DNA of 64,000 nucleotides from Pseudidiomarina sp. CB1 (GCF_024752025.1 NZ_JANTPU010000001.1:1240001-1304000), one strand, 5' to 3'; positions 9,759-19,177 are shown, numbered from the stretch's first letter. Notes: generated from the letters alone by a model not told the origin. Made by a program: numbers and translations.

Positions 9759-9942
9759 GTAGCCCGTGGTTCTACCACGGGGTCAACCCGACGTTTTCGC
9801 TATGGTCAATGAATTCGACATCCCCCGCAGTAGAACTGCGGGCTACGACATGGGGTAGCCCGTGGTTCTACCACGGGGTCAACCCGACGTTTTCGCTATG
9901 GTCGATGAATTCGGCATCCCCCGCAGTAGAACTGCGGGCTAC
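9759..9942. repeat. REP array B: two near-identical 88-bp inverted REP pairs (REPINs)
   Basis: 9759-9846 and 9855-9942 each run GTAG-REP, 40-base spacer, inverted REP-CTAC. The two copies differ at only two positions, both in the spacer, so one is a recent copy of the other. Each pairs a CCCGTGG-type arm with a CCCGCAG-type arm. They fill most of the gap between the small acidic gene and the flippase gene. Confidence 0.92.
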
Positions 9943-9963
9943 CATGTGACGCGGTGGTGGTTG

Positions 9964-11259
9964 TTACCGGCGCCAATAGCGGTAGCCGAGGGTTAGCGGG
10001 AGCAGCAAGGCGTGGGTCATTTGCCGGGCCATGGGGCGGGTTTTGGCGCTGCACCAGAAGCTAAAGTAGCCTGCCATGGCGTACGCCAGCACGGTCGCAA
10101 GTGCAGCGCCCATGCCGCCGTAGCGCGGGATCAGCCACAGGTTGGCCGCCACGTTAAACACCGCGCCCAAACCGTGCGTCACCAACGAAAACGGCATGTA
10201 CCGCTTGGCCAACAGCCATTTACTCGCCACCGCGCGCATAAACACAAACACACCGGCCCAGATATGCACCGCCAGAATTGCGGCGCTCGCTTGATACTCC
10301 GCACCGAAGAGCCAAGGCACCACCACAGGCGACGCAAACGACACCACTACGGCGATACTTAGCGAAAGCAGCAACATGGCGTCCACTAACTGTTGTACGC
10401 GCGCTGCGAACCACTGAGGGCGTTCCTCGCGGTGCTTCATAAGCACAGTAAAATAGGAGCTGACAATGGCGACCGCCAAAAAGTACCACGCTTCGGAAAG
10501 TCGCGCGGCTAAAGCATAATTGCCCAAGACGTCATCGCTGGTCATGTGACCGAGCATGATCTGATCGATTTTCAGGTAGATTGCTGCGGCGACGCCGGAC
10601 AGCAACAACCAACCGGTTTGCCGAAAAAGTTGCCGCGCGTAATCGAAGGAAAAATCCCGCAAGCTCAGCCAACTGCGCGTGGCTTGTCGATAAAGCAACA
10701 ACAAGCCGCCGTCGGTGAACACATAGTCGGCGGCAAACACCGCGGCTATCCAAAATAAGTCTTGCGTCCACCAGGCGACGAGGATTTTGCCGATGCCGCT
10801 AACGAGCACAACGCCACTACGTACCAAACTGATCGGCTTGTGGGCAAGTTGCGCTTGAAAGAAAAAGCGCACCACCTGCACGGCTTGGGTGACGCTCGCT
10901 AGCGCCAGTACGGCAAGCGCCATGCGGGCGTCGAGTGCAAGGTCATCGGCGAGCAGCACCCAGGCTAGTAATAAGCCGAGGCCGAGTATGGCGCCGATGA
11001 GACGCATGCCAAGGGTGGTGGCCATCACTTGCTTGCGCGCGTGATGCCCCTCTACCAGCTCGCGAGTCACGACGTCGTTAACGCCAAGAGCGGCAAGGGG
11101 CAGCACCAACGTGACCGCAGCGAGCACATAGGCCAACTGGCCAAACACTTCTGGCCCAAGCGCATGCGCCAACCATAGCGTCACGACCAAATTCACCGCC
11201 ATGGTAACTACGCGTTCAATCATCATCCAAGAAGCGTTTGCCAGCACCGCTCGCGTCAT
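9964..11259 (-). CDS. Polysaccharide flippase (Wzx/RfbX-like)
   Basis: 431 residues from the ATG at 11259 (MTRAVLANASWMMIERVVTM), chosen because AGGG lies 7 bases upstream. The open frame extends 54 codons further, but that part is translated REP sequence. The protein is almost wholly hydrophobic with 12-14 predicted spans and the usual early pattern SWMMIERVVTMAVNLVVTLWLA then LGPEVFGQLAYVLA of the polysaccharide-synthase/Wzx superfamily. It should flip undecaprenyl-linked repeat units to the periplasm. It is separated from the wec-type genes by the small two-gene module and REP arrays. Confidence 0.85.
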   Translation of the reverse strand: MTRAVLANASWMMIERVVTMAVNLVVTLWLAHALGPEVFGQLAYVLAAVTLVLPLAALGVNDVVTRELVEGHHARKQVMATTLGMRLIGAILGLGLLLAWVLLADDLALDARMALAVLALASVTQAVQVVRFFFQAQLAHKPISLVRSGVVLVSGIGKILVAWWTQDLFWIAAVFAADYVFTDGGLLLLYRQATRSWLSLRDFSFDYARQLFRQTGWLLLSGVAAAIYLKIDQIMLGHMTSDDVLGNYALAARLSEAWYFLAVAIVSSYFTVLMKHREERPQWFAARVQQLVDAMLLLSLSIAVVVSFASPVVVPWLFGAEYQASAAILAVHIWAGVFVFMRAVASKWLLAKRYMPFSLVTHGLGAVFNVAANLWLIPRYGGMGAALATVLAYAMAGYFSFWCSAKTRPMARQMTHALLLPLTLGYRYWRR

Positions 11260-11303
11260 ACCCAACCCTGAAGTCACCGCAAAGCCCTTAGCATACACTG
11301 GGG

Positions 11304-11562
11304 CCGCCCGTGGTTCTACCACGGGGGAATCCGAACATTGTGCGTAGCCCGTGGTTCTACCACGGGTCCAACCCGAACATTGTGCGTAGCCCGTGGTTCT
11401 ACCACGGGGGAATCCGAACACTGTGCGTAGCCCGTGGTTCTACCACGGGTTTAACCTGACGTTTCCGTCATGATCGATGAATTGGGCATCCCCCGCAGTA
11501 GAACTGCGGGCTACCATGTGACGCGGTGGTGGTAATTACCCCGTAGTAGAACTACGGGCTAC
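11304..11562. repeat. REP array C (six units)
   Basis: Direct units begin near 11304, 11344, 11387 and 11427, and inverted units end near 11514 and 11562. Spacers repeat CCGAACATTGTGC. This array fills the whole gap between the flippase start and paralogue 1, and its last unit replaces the C-terminal codons of paralogue 1. Confidence 0.9.
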
Positions 11563-13240
11563 CAACGCGCTGCGAATCATTCGGCATCCAGTTGCGGTCG
11601 TTGCCGATGGTGTAGGCGGAGTGCAGCGCTAACAGGTCGGGTTCTTGCGCGACCACCACGGTCAGTGCGATGCGTTGGCTGGTATGCAGCAAGCCCTTGG
11701 CGAACAGCGCCTCGCGCACCACGCCGGCGAGCTTGGTGACGCCGGTCGGCGCACGTAAGTCACCCACTAACGCCTCAGCTAACTCATGGCGCACGCCATC
11801 AGCATCCGTCACCTCTATGTAAACCTTGGGAATTTCATCACCCGCAGCAAACACCTTGCGGTTGGTCAGGTACAGAATCTGATCCACCCCAACCCCAGAC
11901 TGCGCCGACACCTGTTGCACCGCATACGGCAGTGCAGCCACCGTAAATGCCGTGCCATTCAAACCCCACGCACCAAGCGCAAGCGGGTCAAGGTCAACGG
12001 TGTGCTCCTCTCCAAACCCAACCACCGCAGTCAGCGTAAAATCCCCGTGAGTAACCACTAACTCACCGTTCAAGCGCAAGCTCAACAGCTGCGATGCCAA
12101 TAAGTCACTGCCGTCGGCAAGCTGCGCATTACAACGCCACTGCAACGCGTCGGCGGTCACCTCTAGCCATACGCAGCTCGAACTCGGCAACGCTACGTGC
12201 GGACTCAAGTCGTCCGGTTGCAGCTCCCCTGCCCCTAAGCCCAACCAAGAAAACCGCTCAGTGCCCGACAACGTGTACGTCACGTATTGCGGTACAGCTG
12301 CAAGGTCTAACGCAGCGGATTGCAACTGAAACGCAGCGCTATCCGTATCGGCGTCACTATCGCTAGCACCGACCACAAACAGCCGGCGGTAAGGCTCCTG
12401 CACCGCGACCGTGCGATCAAACACCTCTGTCCCGACCTTCATTTGCCATTGCGGCTGTAGGGTAACCAACGTGGCGCTGTCTGCGCTGTGCAGATCAAGC
12501 TCATCAGGCACATGGCCAGGCACATCCGGATAACCATCGTAGTTGGTGCGCGACACCGTCATCACGGGGTAGCTTGACGCATTAAGCGCCACTAGCTTAG
12601 CGGCATGCAGCGACACCGCACCAAAATCGATGGGCGCTCCCACGGTGGTCAGTTCGCTCGGACCATTGAAATCGGTGATGCGGAACTTGACCCACGTCAG
12701 ATCTTCGGCAGCAAGATAGCCGCTACCAATGTTGTCCAAGGTCAGCCCTTTGTAAGCACGCAGCAGATCAGGCGCGGCCCAGACCCGTAGAAAATGCTCG
12801 GTCTCACTAATGTAACCACGACAAAGCTCGTCGATGGTCAAATACGGGTAGGTCGTTTGCGACTCATAATGCCAGTGCGTGTACTGCGGATTCGCAGCCA
12901 CCGCCGTGTGGCATGGGTGGTCGCGGTCATCACCGACATTAAAGACAAAGTTGGTGGTCGGCAGGTTGTATTCTTTCTGACTCTCAATAAAAAGCTGGGC
13001 AGGCAGGCTCGAAGTGTCCACCACACCGTCGCCCGGAAACTGCAGAATAATGAAGTCACCGCGGGCATAATTGTCGCGGAGTTCCATGTGAATCGATGAA
13101 GAATTAAAGCTATCGGTCAGCGAGAGGTATTCGGGAGAGGTTCGTACGGTTTGCGTTTGTTGTAAGTCAGCACTCAGTGCCATAGACGAGAAAAAAGCCG
13201 CGGCGCCAAGCGCAACGGCTGCGAAATTACTTTTACACAT
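11552..13240 (-). CDS. Secreted surface-layer-like protein, paralogue 1
   Basis: 562 residues from ATG 13240 (MCKSNFAAVALGAAAFFSSMALSA, a signal peptide); an ATG two codons earlier leaves only 2 bases after AAGGA. Acidic, Ser/Thr/Asp-rich, beta-type sequence. Shared with paralogues 2-4: DNYARGDFIILQFPGDGVVDTSSLP early, RTNYDGYPDV mid, a C-x13-C pair (SSC...WRC), VDQILYLTN and a terminal DRNWMPNDSQRV block. Most diverged of the four. It carries an extra Cys-rich segment after the VDTSSL motif, as does paralogue 3. Its last residues (GSP) are encoded by an inserted REP, where paralogues 2-4 have a Tyr after SQRV/SHRV. Function inferred: exported matrix or S-layer protein. Confidence 0.7.
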   Translation of the reverse strand: MCKSNFAAVALGAAAFFSSMALSADLQQTQTVRTSPEYLSLTDSFNSSSIHMELRDNYARGDFIILQFPGDGVVDTSSLPAQLFIESQKEYNLPTTNFVFNVGDDRDHPCHTAVAANPQYTHWHYESQTTYPYLTIDELCRGYISETEHFLRVWAAPDLLRAYKGLTLDNIGSGYLAAEDLTWVKFRITDFNGPSELTTVGAPIDFGAVSLHAAKLVALNASSYPVMTVSRTNYDGYPDVPGHVPDELDLHSADSATLVTLQPQWQMKVGTEVFDRTVAVQEPYRRLFVVGASDSDADTDSAAFQLQSAALDLAAVPQYVTYTLSGTERFSWLGLGAGELQPDDLSPHVALPSSSCVWLEVTADALQWRCNAQLADGSDLLASQLLSLRLNGELVVTHGDFTLTAVVGFGEEHTVDLDPLALGAWGLNGTAFTVAALPYAVQQVSAQSGVGVDQILYLTNRKVFAAGDEIPKVYIEVTDADGVRHELAEALVGDLRAPTGVTKLAGVVREALFAKGLLHTSQRIALTVVVAQEPDLLALHSAYTIGNDRNWMPNDSQRVGSP

Positions 13241-13337
13241 ATCCATATTCCTTGTTTTTTGCCATACAGCGCAACAGCTTTCAAAAGCCTGCGGTACGAA
13301 ATGCGCTGGTGTCCTAATTCCTTTTACCGCGCTTTCT

Positions 13338-13365
13338 AAATTACCTTAGGAATATGATTTGTAAA
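13338..13365 (-). promoter_or_regulatory. Candidate sigma-70 promoter of paralogue 1
   Basis: TTTACA (13365-13360) and TAATTT (13343-13338) are 16 bases apart on the minus strand, about 100 bases upstream of the start. The leader between is long and untranslated. The rest of the 13241-13596 gap holds REP array D. Confidence 0.4.
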
Positions 13366-13411
13366 GAATTATCGCACTTTTATGTCGCAAATGTCTCACA
13401 ACCTCGTATGA

Positions 13412-13592
13412 GTACCCCGTAGTTCTACTACGGGTCCAACACAACGTTTTAACCATCGCCAAAAAATAAAATAACCCGCAGTAGAACTGCGGGCTACATG
13501 TTTCCGACGTCGGTAGCCCGTAGTTCTACTACGGGTCCAACCCGAACATTGTGCGGTGGTTGTAGTTACCCCGCAGTAAAACTGCGGGCTAC
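13412..13592. repeat. REP array D (two inverted pairs)
   Basis: Pair one is 13412-13435 with 13474-13497; pair two is 13512-13536 with 13568-13592. Direct units are CCCGTAG-type, inverted units CCCGCAG-type. The array lies between paralogue 1 and paralogue 2, starting just after the paralogue 2 stop codon. Confidence 0.9.
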
Positions 13593-13596
13593 GATG

Positions 13597-15132
13597 TTAG
13601 CTTGGCCCGTTGCCGTCATACACACGTTGCGAATCGTTCTGCACCCAGCCGCGGTCAGAACCACCAACGTTGTAAGCCGAATACACCTCAATACTGGCAG
13701 GATTCTCAGGCACGGTCACAGTAATCGAAACCTTCTGCGACGCATCCAGCAAGCCACGTGCAAACATCGCTTCACGCAACGCACCAGCAAGCTTGATGAT
13801 GCCTTTACCAGCTGTCAGACCACCAAGATCATCACTACTAAAGTGCTGACGCTCACCCGACTCAGTGATCACGTCGATATAAATCGGTGGCTCAAAGTCG
13901 CTGTAGTCTTTCTGACTCTTATTGGTCACATACAGAATCTGGTCAATACCGGTGCTGCCAGCTTCAGCTGAAGCTTGCGCTGCATAAGGCATGTACGGAA
14001 TGTGGGTTTCAGAACCGTTAATATCCCACTCGCCGTAGTCAAGCTCTGCTAACTCTACGATGTAATCCGGTTGATCACCACTGCGCAGTGTATACGGTAT
14101 GCTCGTCGAACTTGAGACACCATTGGTAAGAATGCGACCTTGCGCTTTGAACGTACCACTTGGAATGATCGCGGTGCCATTCGGTGTCAACGTAAGGTCG
14201 CTTCTATAATGTCCGAGCGCCGTTGTTTCACACACAGATACCAGCTCGCTCTGAGACACTAACTCAACTTTACATCCAGTACCCGTAGCGCTTGCTTGAC
14301 TACTAAAATCAAATGAATTGGGGTCATTCGGCGATTCATCAACAATCCAACTGAACATATTCGCACCCGAATAGGTCACACGACGTTCGTAAGGAGCGGC
14401 CCAGCCATCGAACCAGCTAACGTCTCTATTTTCATCGATATCCCAAATGATAGTGTCGCTTGTGCCTGCAGTAAATGCTACACGGTAGTCATTGATAACA
14501 TCAACGGTACGATCAAAACCCCACGTACTGTTGTTCAACATTTCACTGTAATAGTGATATTGAACCGCGATCGACACCAAGCTCACGGAATTTTCGTCAG
14601 ATATGTCTAGTGGATCTGGAGTGTCACCTTCGGCATCTGGGTAATTGTCGTAGCTTGTACGCGAAATCGTCTCTACCGATAGGCTATCTAGGCCTTCCAA
14701 CTCAGGAGCATTGATCGTTACGTTGCCTAGATTAAGTGAGACCCCAACGGTGGTGTCACCGCTGCCACCAGTAAGTTCGGTGACGCGATATTTCGCCCAC
14801 GTTTGATCATTTTCAGCGTCATAACCAGCGGTCACGTAATCGAGCGTTACGCCTTTCAAGCCACCGCCTGCCGTGCTTAATGCACTTGGCTCTAAAGGAC
14901 TGGTATCGACAATGCTCTCGCCCGGAAACAGCAAAATAACGAAATCGCCTTCAGCGTATTCATCACGCAACGTAACGGTGATATCGCGCGCGTCAAACGT
15001 TTCAACAAACGACAAAAACGCATGCGAAACAAGCACATCATCAGTTGAAATTCGACTTACGGGTAATGCCGTTGCGGTTCCATGCACGAATAGTGCAGCC
15101 ATCGCAGCTGAGAGTAAGGTTAGTTTTTTCAT
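13597..15132 (-). CDS. Secreted surface-layer-like protein, paralogue 2
   Basis: 511 residues; AAGGA precedes the ATG. Signal peptide MKKLTLLSAAMAALFVHGTATA. Family blocks present: LRDEYAEGDFVILLFPGESIVDTSPL, GVTLDYVTAGYDAENDQTW, SYDNYPDAEGDTPDPLD, NMFSWIVDES, a C-x13-C pair (CKVELVSQ...SVC), IPYMPYAAQ, IDQILYVTN and terminal NVGGSDRGWVQNDSQRVY. Very acidic, few Lys, as in exported surface proteins of marine bacteria. It has no enzymatic motif. Flanked by REP arrays on both sides. Confidence 0.72.
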   Translation of the reverse strand: MKKLTLLSAAMAALFVHGTATALPVSRISTDDVLVSHAFLSFVETFDARDITVTLRDEYAEGDFVILLFPGESIVDTSPLEPSALSTAGGGLKGVTLDYVTAGYDAENDQTWAKYRVTELTGGSGDTTVGVSLNLGNVTINAPELEGLDSLSVETISRTSYDNYPDAEGDTPDPLDISDENSVSLVSIAVQYHYYSEMLNNSTWGFDRTVDVINDYRVAFTAGTSDTIIWDIDENRDVSWFDGWAAPYERRVTYSGANMFSWIVDESPNDPNSFDFSSQASATGTGCKVELVSQSELVSVCETTALGHYRSDLTLTPNGTAIIPSGTFKAQGRILTNGVSSSTSIPYTLRSGDQPDYIVELAELDYGEWDINGSETHIPYMPYAAQASAEAGSTGIDQILYVTNKSQKDYSDFEPPIYIDVITESGERQHFSSDDLGGLTAGKGIIKLAGALREAMFARGLLDASQKVSITVTVPENPASIEVYSAYNVGGSDRGWVQNDSQRVYDGNGPS

Positions 15133-15298
15133 CAGAATTCCTTGCGAGCCGCTTACTGTGTCGAACGTAAGTAATGACTCTATTTATTGTTGTTAGATAA
15201 GCACCTTCACTTGCCTAGTCTAAAAAACAATCACATTGATAACAATGGGTTGACAAGGTTCATATAACATACATCTACGTTTATATTTTGTTAATACT

Positions 15299-15437
15299 GG
15301 TACCCCGTGGTTCTACCACGGGTCAAACCCGAAAATTATGCGGTGATTGTAGCCCGTGGCTCTACCACGGGTTTAATCTGACGTTTCTGAGATGGACGTT
15401 GGATTCACGATCACCCCGCAGTAGAACTGCGGGCTAC
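15299..15437. repeat. REP array E (three units)
   Basis: Direct CCCGTGG-type units near 15300-15323 and 15348-15372, and an inverted CCCGCAG-type unit at 15412-15437. It lies between the paralogue 3 terminator and the leader region of paralogue 2. The remaining part of the 373-base gap is AT-rich leader with no gene. Confidence 0.9.
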
Positions 15438-15443
15438 GTACAT

Positions 15444-15470
15444 AAAAAAACGCTCCCCGAAGGGAGCGTT
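15444..15470 (-). terminator. Rho-independent terminator of paralogue 3
   Basis: On the minus strand AACGCTCCC (15470-15462), a TTCG loop and GGGAGCGTT (15457-15449) form a perfect 9-bp stem followed by a T run. It lies about 36 bases after the paralogue 3 stop, so paralogue 3 is probably a separate transcript. Confidence 0.93.
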
Positions 15471-15506
15471 ACTGCAGTTTGGAGAACTTCCGTACTTTTT
15501 GTTTTA

Positions 15507-17198
15507 TTAGTTAATGTTGTTTTGATAAACACGGTGTGAGTCGTTTTGCACCCAACCGCGGTCATCGCCACCAACATTATAGGCAGAGTAGACTTCGATA
15601 TTACTACCTGCTTCTTCTACTGTGATTTCCAGACTAAACTTCTGACTCGAGGTCAACAGCCCTTTCTGGAACATCGCTTCGCGAATCTGGCCAGTCAACT
15701 TAGTGATACCATGATTAATCCGGACACCACCAAGATCAGAGTTGGTCAATTCAGTTGAGGTACCGTCTTCCGCCATTACAGTCACATAAACACGTGGCTC
15801 TGAGCCAGCGTCGTAACTGCGTGATGAAGAGTTGGTCACGTAGATGATTTGATCGATCGGCAAACCAGACTGATTACTCATTGTTTGCGCTGAATAAGGC
15901 ATGTAAGGAATAACCGTCTCAGAACCATTAATGGTCCACGCACCGAAGTCGAGGTCATCGAAGCTTGATGTAAAGGTCTCGGTAGCACCTAATGATGCTG
16001 CGTACTCAACTTCACCCGTTAAGGTGAAAGGGCCATCGTTGAGAATGTTCTTCGCAACTGCATCCGGCTGCAAGTAAACCCACAGTGAACCCGCAGTGAA
16101 CGTTTCGTCGCACTGAATGGTCAGCTCATCTACCGTCAAATCGGCAACAGAACACGCGCCAGTGTTGAAAGTGATTTCAGTCGAGCCGCCTGCCAGTTGA
16201 ATACCCGCAGTGGTATCGTCATCATCTTCAACCCAACCAAACATGTTGTCGCCGCTCACGACAAATTCAGTTCCACGTAATGTCGCCGAAAGACCTGACG
16301 TATCGTTAGTCAACGCCATCCGTGCTTCATCACTTACACCTGTTACGAAAACGCGACGGAAGTCAGCTTCGTCTTCGGTGGTCACATCGATCACTTGGTC
16401 GAACGTTTCACCTGTGGTGAGTGCAAACTGATTCGACATGCTGAATAGCACTGCTGAATTGTCTTCGCTTTCGTCCAACGGATCAGGTGTTGAACCTTCA
16501 GCGTCTGGATAGTTATCGTAGCGCGTACGTGAGAAGGTCGAGAAACTGTATTCTTCGTAGTCAGCAAGCAAATCGGCATCAAAATCTGCAGCACCGAAAT
16601 CAATCACGGTACCTACAGTTGATGCACTACTACTACCAGTTAATTCTGTAATACGATATTTCGCCCAAGTAAAGTCTCCAGACGCATCGTAACCAGTTGT
16701 AATAAAGTCAATGGTCATGCCTTTCTGCTCGGAGAGCACATCAGGATAGCCTGTATCCACTATGGTATCGTCTTGTGTATCTCCTGGAGTGCCAGCCTCG
16801 TCATAAATTTCACACTTAGAGGCGTCGGGATTTGCGCCATTGTAAACGGCATAAAGACTTCCACCAGCTGTTGGCGTTGCTGTTGTATTCGCGAGCGCAT
16901 CATTACAAGTTGTATCGTATGTTGTCGAACCAGAAACGGTAACGATACTAGGAAGACTCGTAGCATCAATCACGTCACTTCCCGGAAATGACAACATAAT
17001 AAAGTCATCTGCGGCGTATTCATCTTGCAAGGTAATACCAATGCTCTGCGACGTAATCGCAGAGCCCGTATTTACTTCCAGATATTCATAAGTTACTGCA
17101 GTAGGACTCGCAGGTGCTGTTGCGTCCGCTGCAATTGCAGTGCCGTGTATACCCGCAATCGCCACTGCTAGTAACGATTTCTTAAATACATTCTTCAT
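15507..17198 (-). CDS. Secreted surface-layer-like protein, paralogue 3
   Basis: 563 residues from the ATG at 17198 (MKNVFKKSLLAVAIAGIHGTAIAA signal peptide); GGAG lies 6 bases upstream, and the TTG two codons earlier is not needed. Blocks shared with paralogues 2 and 4: LQDEYAADDFIMLSFPG, IDFITTGYDASGDFTWAKYR, RYDNYPDAEGSTPDPLDESE, VSGDNMFGWVEDDDDTTAGIQ, C-x13-C (CSVADLTV...IQC), INGSETVIPYMPYSAQ, IDQIIYVTN and terminal NVGGDDRGWVQNDSHRVY. It also has a Cys-bearing insert after the DATSLP motif. The protein is strongly acidic. Its own terminator follows. Likely an exported structural protein; closest to paralogue 4. Confidence 0.75.
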   Translation of the reverse strand: MKNVFKKSLLAVAIAGIHGTAIAADATAPASPTAVTYEYLEVNTGSAITSQSIGITLQDEYAADDFIMLSFPGSDVIDATSLPSIVTVSGSTTYDTTCNDALANTTATPTAGGSLYAVYNGANPDASKCEIYDEAGTPGDTQDDTIVDTGYPDVLSEQKGMTIDFITTGYDASGDFTWAKYRITELTGSSSASTVGTVIDFGAADFDADLLADYEEYSFSTFSRTRYDNYPDAEGSTPDPLDESEDNSAVLFSMSNQFALTTGETFDQVIDVTTEDEADFRRVFVTGVSDEARMALTNDTSGLSATLRGTEFVVSGDNMFGWVEDDDDTTAGIQLAGGSTEITFNTGACSVADLTVDELTIQCDETFTAGSLWVYLQPDAVAKNILNDGPFTLTGEVEYAASLGATETFTSSFDDLDFGAWTINGSETVIPYMPYSAQTMSNQSGLPIDQIIYVTNSSSRSYDAGSEPRVYVTVMAEDGTSTELTNSDLGGVRINHGITKLTGQIREAMFQKGLLTSSQKFSLEITVEEAGSNIEVYSAYNVGGDDRGWVQNDSHRVYQNNIN

Positions 17199-17303
17199 CG
17201 TCAACTCCGTAAAGGATAGTTTTTATTTAACAACGTAAAGACTTTAGCACTCGATATGTACTTTAACAAGATAACAACAGAGAAATTAAATTTACAGATG
17301 CGC

Positions 17304-17334
17304 AAAAAAAAAGCGCCCCCTTATTGGGAGCGCT
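17304..17334 (-). terminator. Rho-independent terminator of paralogue 4
   Basis: Minus strand AGCGCTCCC (17334-17326), AATAA loop, GGGGGCGCT (17320-17312) with one G-T pair, then a run of nine T. It ends the paralogue 4 transcript before paralogue 3. Confidence 0.93.
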
Positions 17335-17384
17335 CGATTCTTAATACGCTTTGTTTACTAAGCGTTATAGGCTAAGCCTAATAA

Positions 17385-18905
17385 TTAAGGTTGGTAAACG
17401 CGTTGTGAGTCGTTTTGTACCCAACCACGGTCTGAACCGCCAACGTTATACGCTGAGTAAACTTCGATGTTTGCAGGGTTTTCTTCAACCACTACAGTCA
17501 ACGAAAGTTTCTTACCGCTGTTCAGTTTACCAGCTTGGAACAATGCTTCACGTACTTGACCAGTGATCTTGGTGATACCTTTACCAGCTTTGATACCGCC
17601 CAAGTCAGCGTTAGTCAGGGTGTAAGTTGAACCATCTTCGTCAAGAACGTCAACGTAGATTGCTGGCTCAACACCTGCATAATCACGAGTAGTATCGTTG
17701 GTTACGTAGATGATTTGGTCAATCGCCAAGCCTGCTTGTGCGCTTTCTGTCTGCGCAGAGTAAGGCATGTAAGGGATATGAGTGATTGAACCATTTACAC
17801 CCCAAGAACCCAAAGCCATTGCACTCAGATCATAAGAGCTTGAGTTATCAGGTGCTGCAAGTGCATCATTACTAGCATCAGCCGCTTGCGTGTAGTTCAC
17901 GGTAGCAGAAACTTCAAAGTTACCGTATTGAACGATTTCGTTGTTGTTTAATACGGCTGTCAAAGTAACAGCTGCAGATAGTGGATCAACACAGTTAAAG
18001 GTTACTTCGTCAGCGTCAACTGCAGTGAAAGTACATGCAGTACCGAAAGATGCCGCTAATTGAGTACCAGCTTGGATACCAGCTGTGTTTGCGTCAGTAT
18101 CTTCAACCCAACCAAACATATTATCGCCACTTACAGTGTAGTCAGTTGATACAACTTCAACAGCGTAAGTAAAGTTGGCGGCAGTGTCGTCTACTTGGAA
18201 AGTAGCTTCATCAGTATCGTTAGCATTACCGCCAGTATTAGTGGTGGTAGCGTCAACGTCAAACAACTTACGATATGAGTCGATTACATCAATCGTTCCG
18301 TCAAATTCAACAGTCGCACCAGTAGCCCAAGCGAACTGATCGTCCATTTCGAACAATGGAGCTTCGTCATTGGTGTCTAGTGGATCAAAAGTTGTGACAG
18401 CAGGATCGTAGTTGTCATAGCTCAAACGTGCAGTGTACTCAACATTAAAAGCGGTACGACCAACCAAATCAGCTGAAGCAACGGTGACTGTACCGAAATC
18501 AACTACGGCACCAACAGTAGTAGTTTCACCTGCAGACGCATCCAACTCGGTAATACGGAATTTCACCCAAGTGAAGTCCCCAGCAGCATGATAACCAGCG
18601 GTGACGTAATCAATAGTCATGCCTTTAATGCCGCCAGCCACACCAGAAGCTGCCACTTGGAACTGTTGATTTAGTGATGAAGTGTCAACAACGTTGTCGC
18701 CGTCAAACTTTAAAATCAAAAAGTCGTCAGTTGCGTATTCATCAGCAAGAGTAACGCTGATAGCGTTAGAAGTAACGGTTTCAGTAACTTCTAAATACTG
18801 ATTCGATACTGTAGTTGTAGTAGCGCTGATGTCTGCAGCCATCGCGCCAGTGCTAGCGCCAGCAAGAGCTAAGGCAACCAGCGATTTCTTAAACATGTTT
18901 GTCAT
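17385..18905 (-). CDS. Secreted surface-layer-like protein, paralogue 4
   Basis: 506 residues from the ATG at 18905 (MTNMFKKSLVALALAGASTGAMA signal peptide); GGAG is 6 bases upstream, unlike the longer start at 18950. Strongly acidic, Ala/Thr/Val/Asp-rich. Blocks: LADEYATDDFLILKFDGDNVVDTSSL, MTIDYVTAGYHAAGDFTWVKFR, SYDNYD, VSGDNMFGWVEDTDANTAGIQ, C-x13-C (CTFTAVDA...FNC), THIPYMPYSAQ, IDQIIYVTN, then NVGGSDRGWVQNDSQRVYQ. Codons are strongly biased to GGT, GTA, AAC and CGT forms, suggesting high expression. It is nearest the type II-like operon and has its own strong terminator, so it may be the main expressed copy. S-layer function is inference. Confidence 0.75.
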   Translation of the reverse strand: MTNMFKKSLVALALAGASTGAMAADISATTTTVSNQYLEVTETVTSNAISVTLADEYATDDFLILKFDGDNVVDTSSLNQQFQVAASGVAGGIKGMTIDYVTAGYHAAGDFTWVKFRITELDASAGETTTVGAVVDFGTVTVASADLVGRTAFNVEYTARLSYDNYDPAVTTFDPLDTNDEAPLFEMDDQFAWATGATVEFDGTIDVIDSYRKLFDVDATTTNTGGNANDTDEATFQVDDTAANFTYAVEVVSTDYTVSGDNMFGWVEDTDANTAGIQAGTQLAASFGTACTFTAVDADEVTFNCVDPLSAAVTLTAVLNNNEIVQYGNFEVSATVNYTQAADASNDALAAPDNSSSYDLSAMALGSWGVNGSITHIPYMPYSAQTESAQAGLAIDQIIYVTNDTTRDYAGVEPAIYVDVLDEDGSTYTLTNADLGGIKAGKGITKITGQVREALFQAGKLNSGKKLSLTVVVEENPANIEVYSAYNVGGSDRGWVQNDSQRVYQP

Positions 18906-19177
18906 GATGTTCTCCAATTTCATGAAATAAGAGTCCTTGGCAACCGCCAACTCCTCTGTTGTTTATCAAATTGGCCTTGATTAGAGACCGCTCCGATAAT
19001 TTTGAGCCACGTTAACAAATTTTCTTATTGAGTTAGCCGTAGCCCAAATCTGTTGTAGGTTAAGCGCACTTAATGCGCGCCCTTCCCCCGTTAAATGTTC
19101 TCTGCAAGTTACTTTACCGTGTTTTTATTAACTTGAATAGTATCGGAAGCAACATTTCTGCAAAGTTACTCGCAAGA

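Noticed and set aside
11260-11421. N-terminal extension of the flippase
   Set aside because: The extra 54 codons are REP sequence; a good ribosome site and a normal flippase start occur at 11259.
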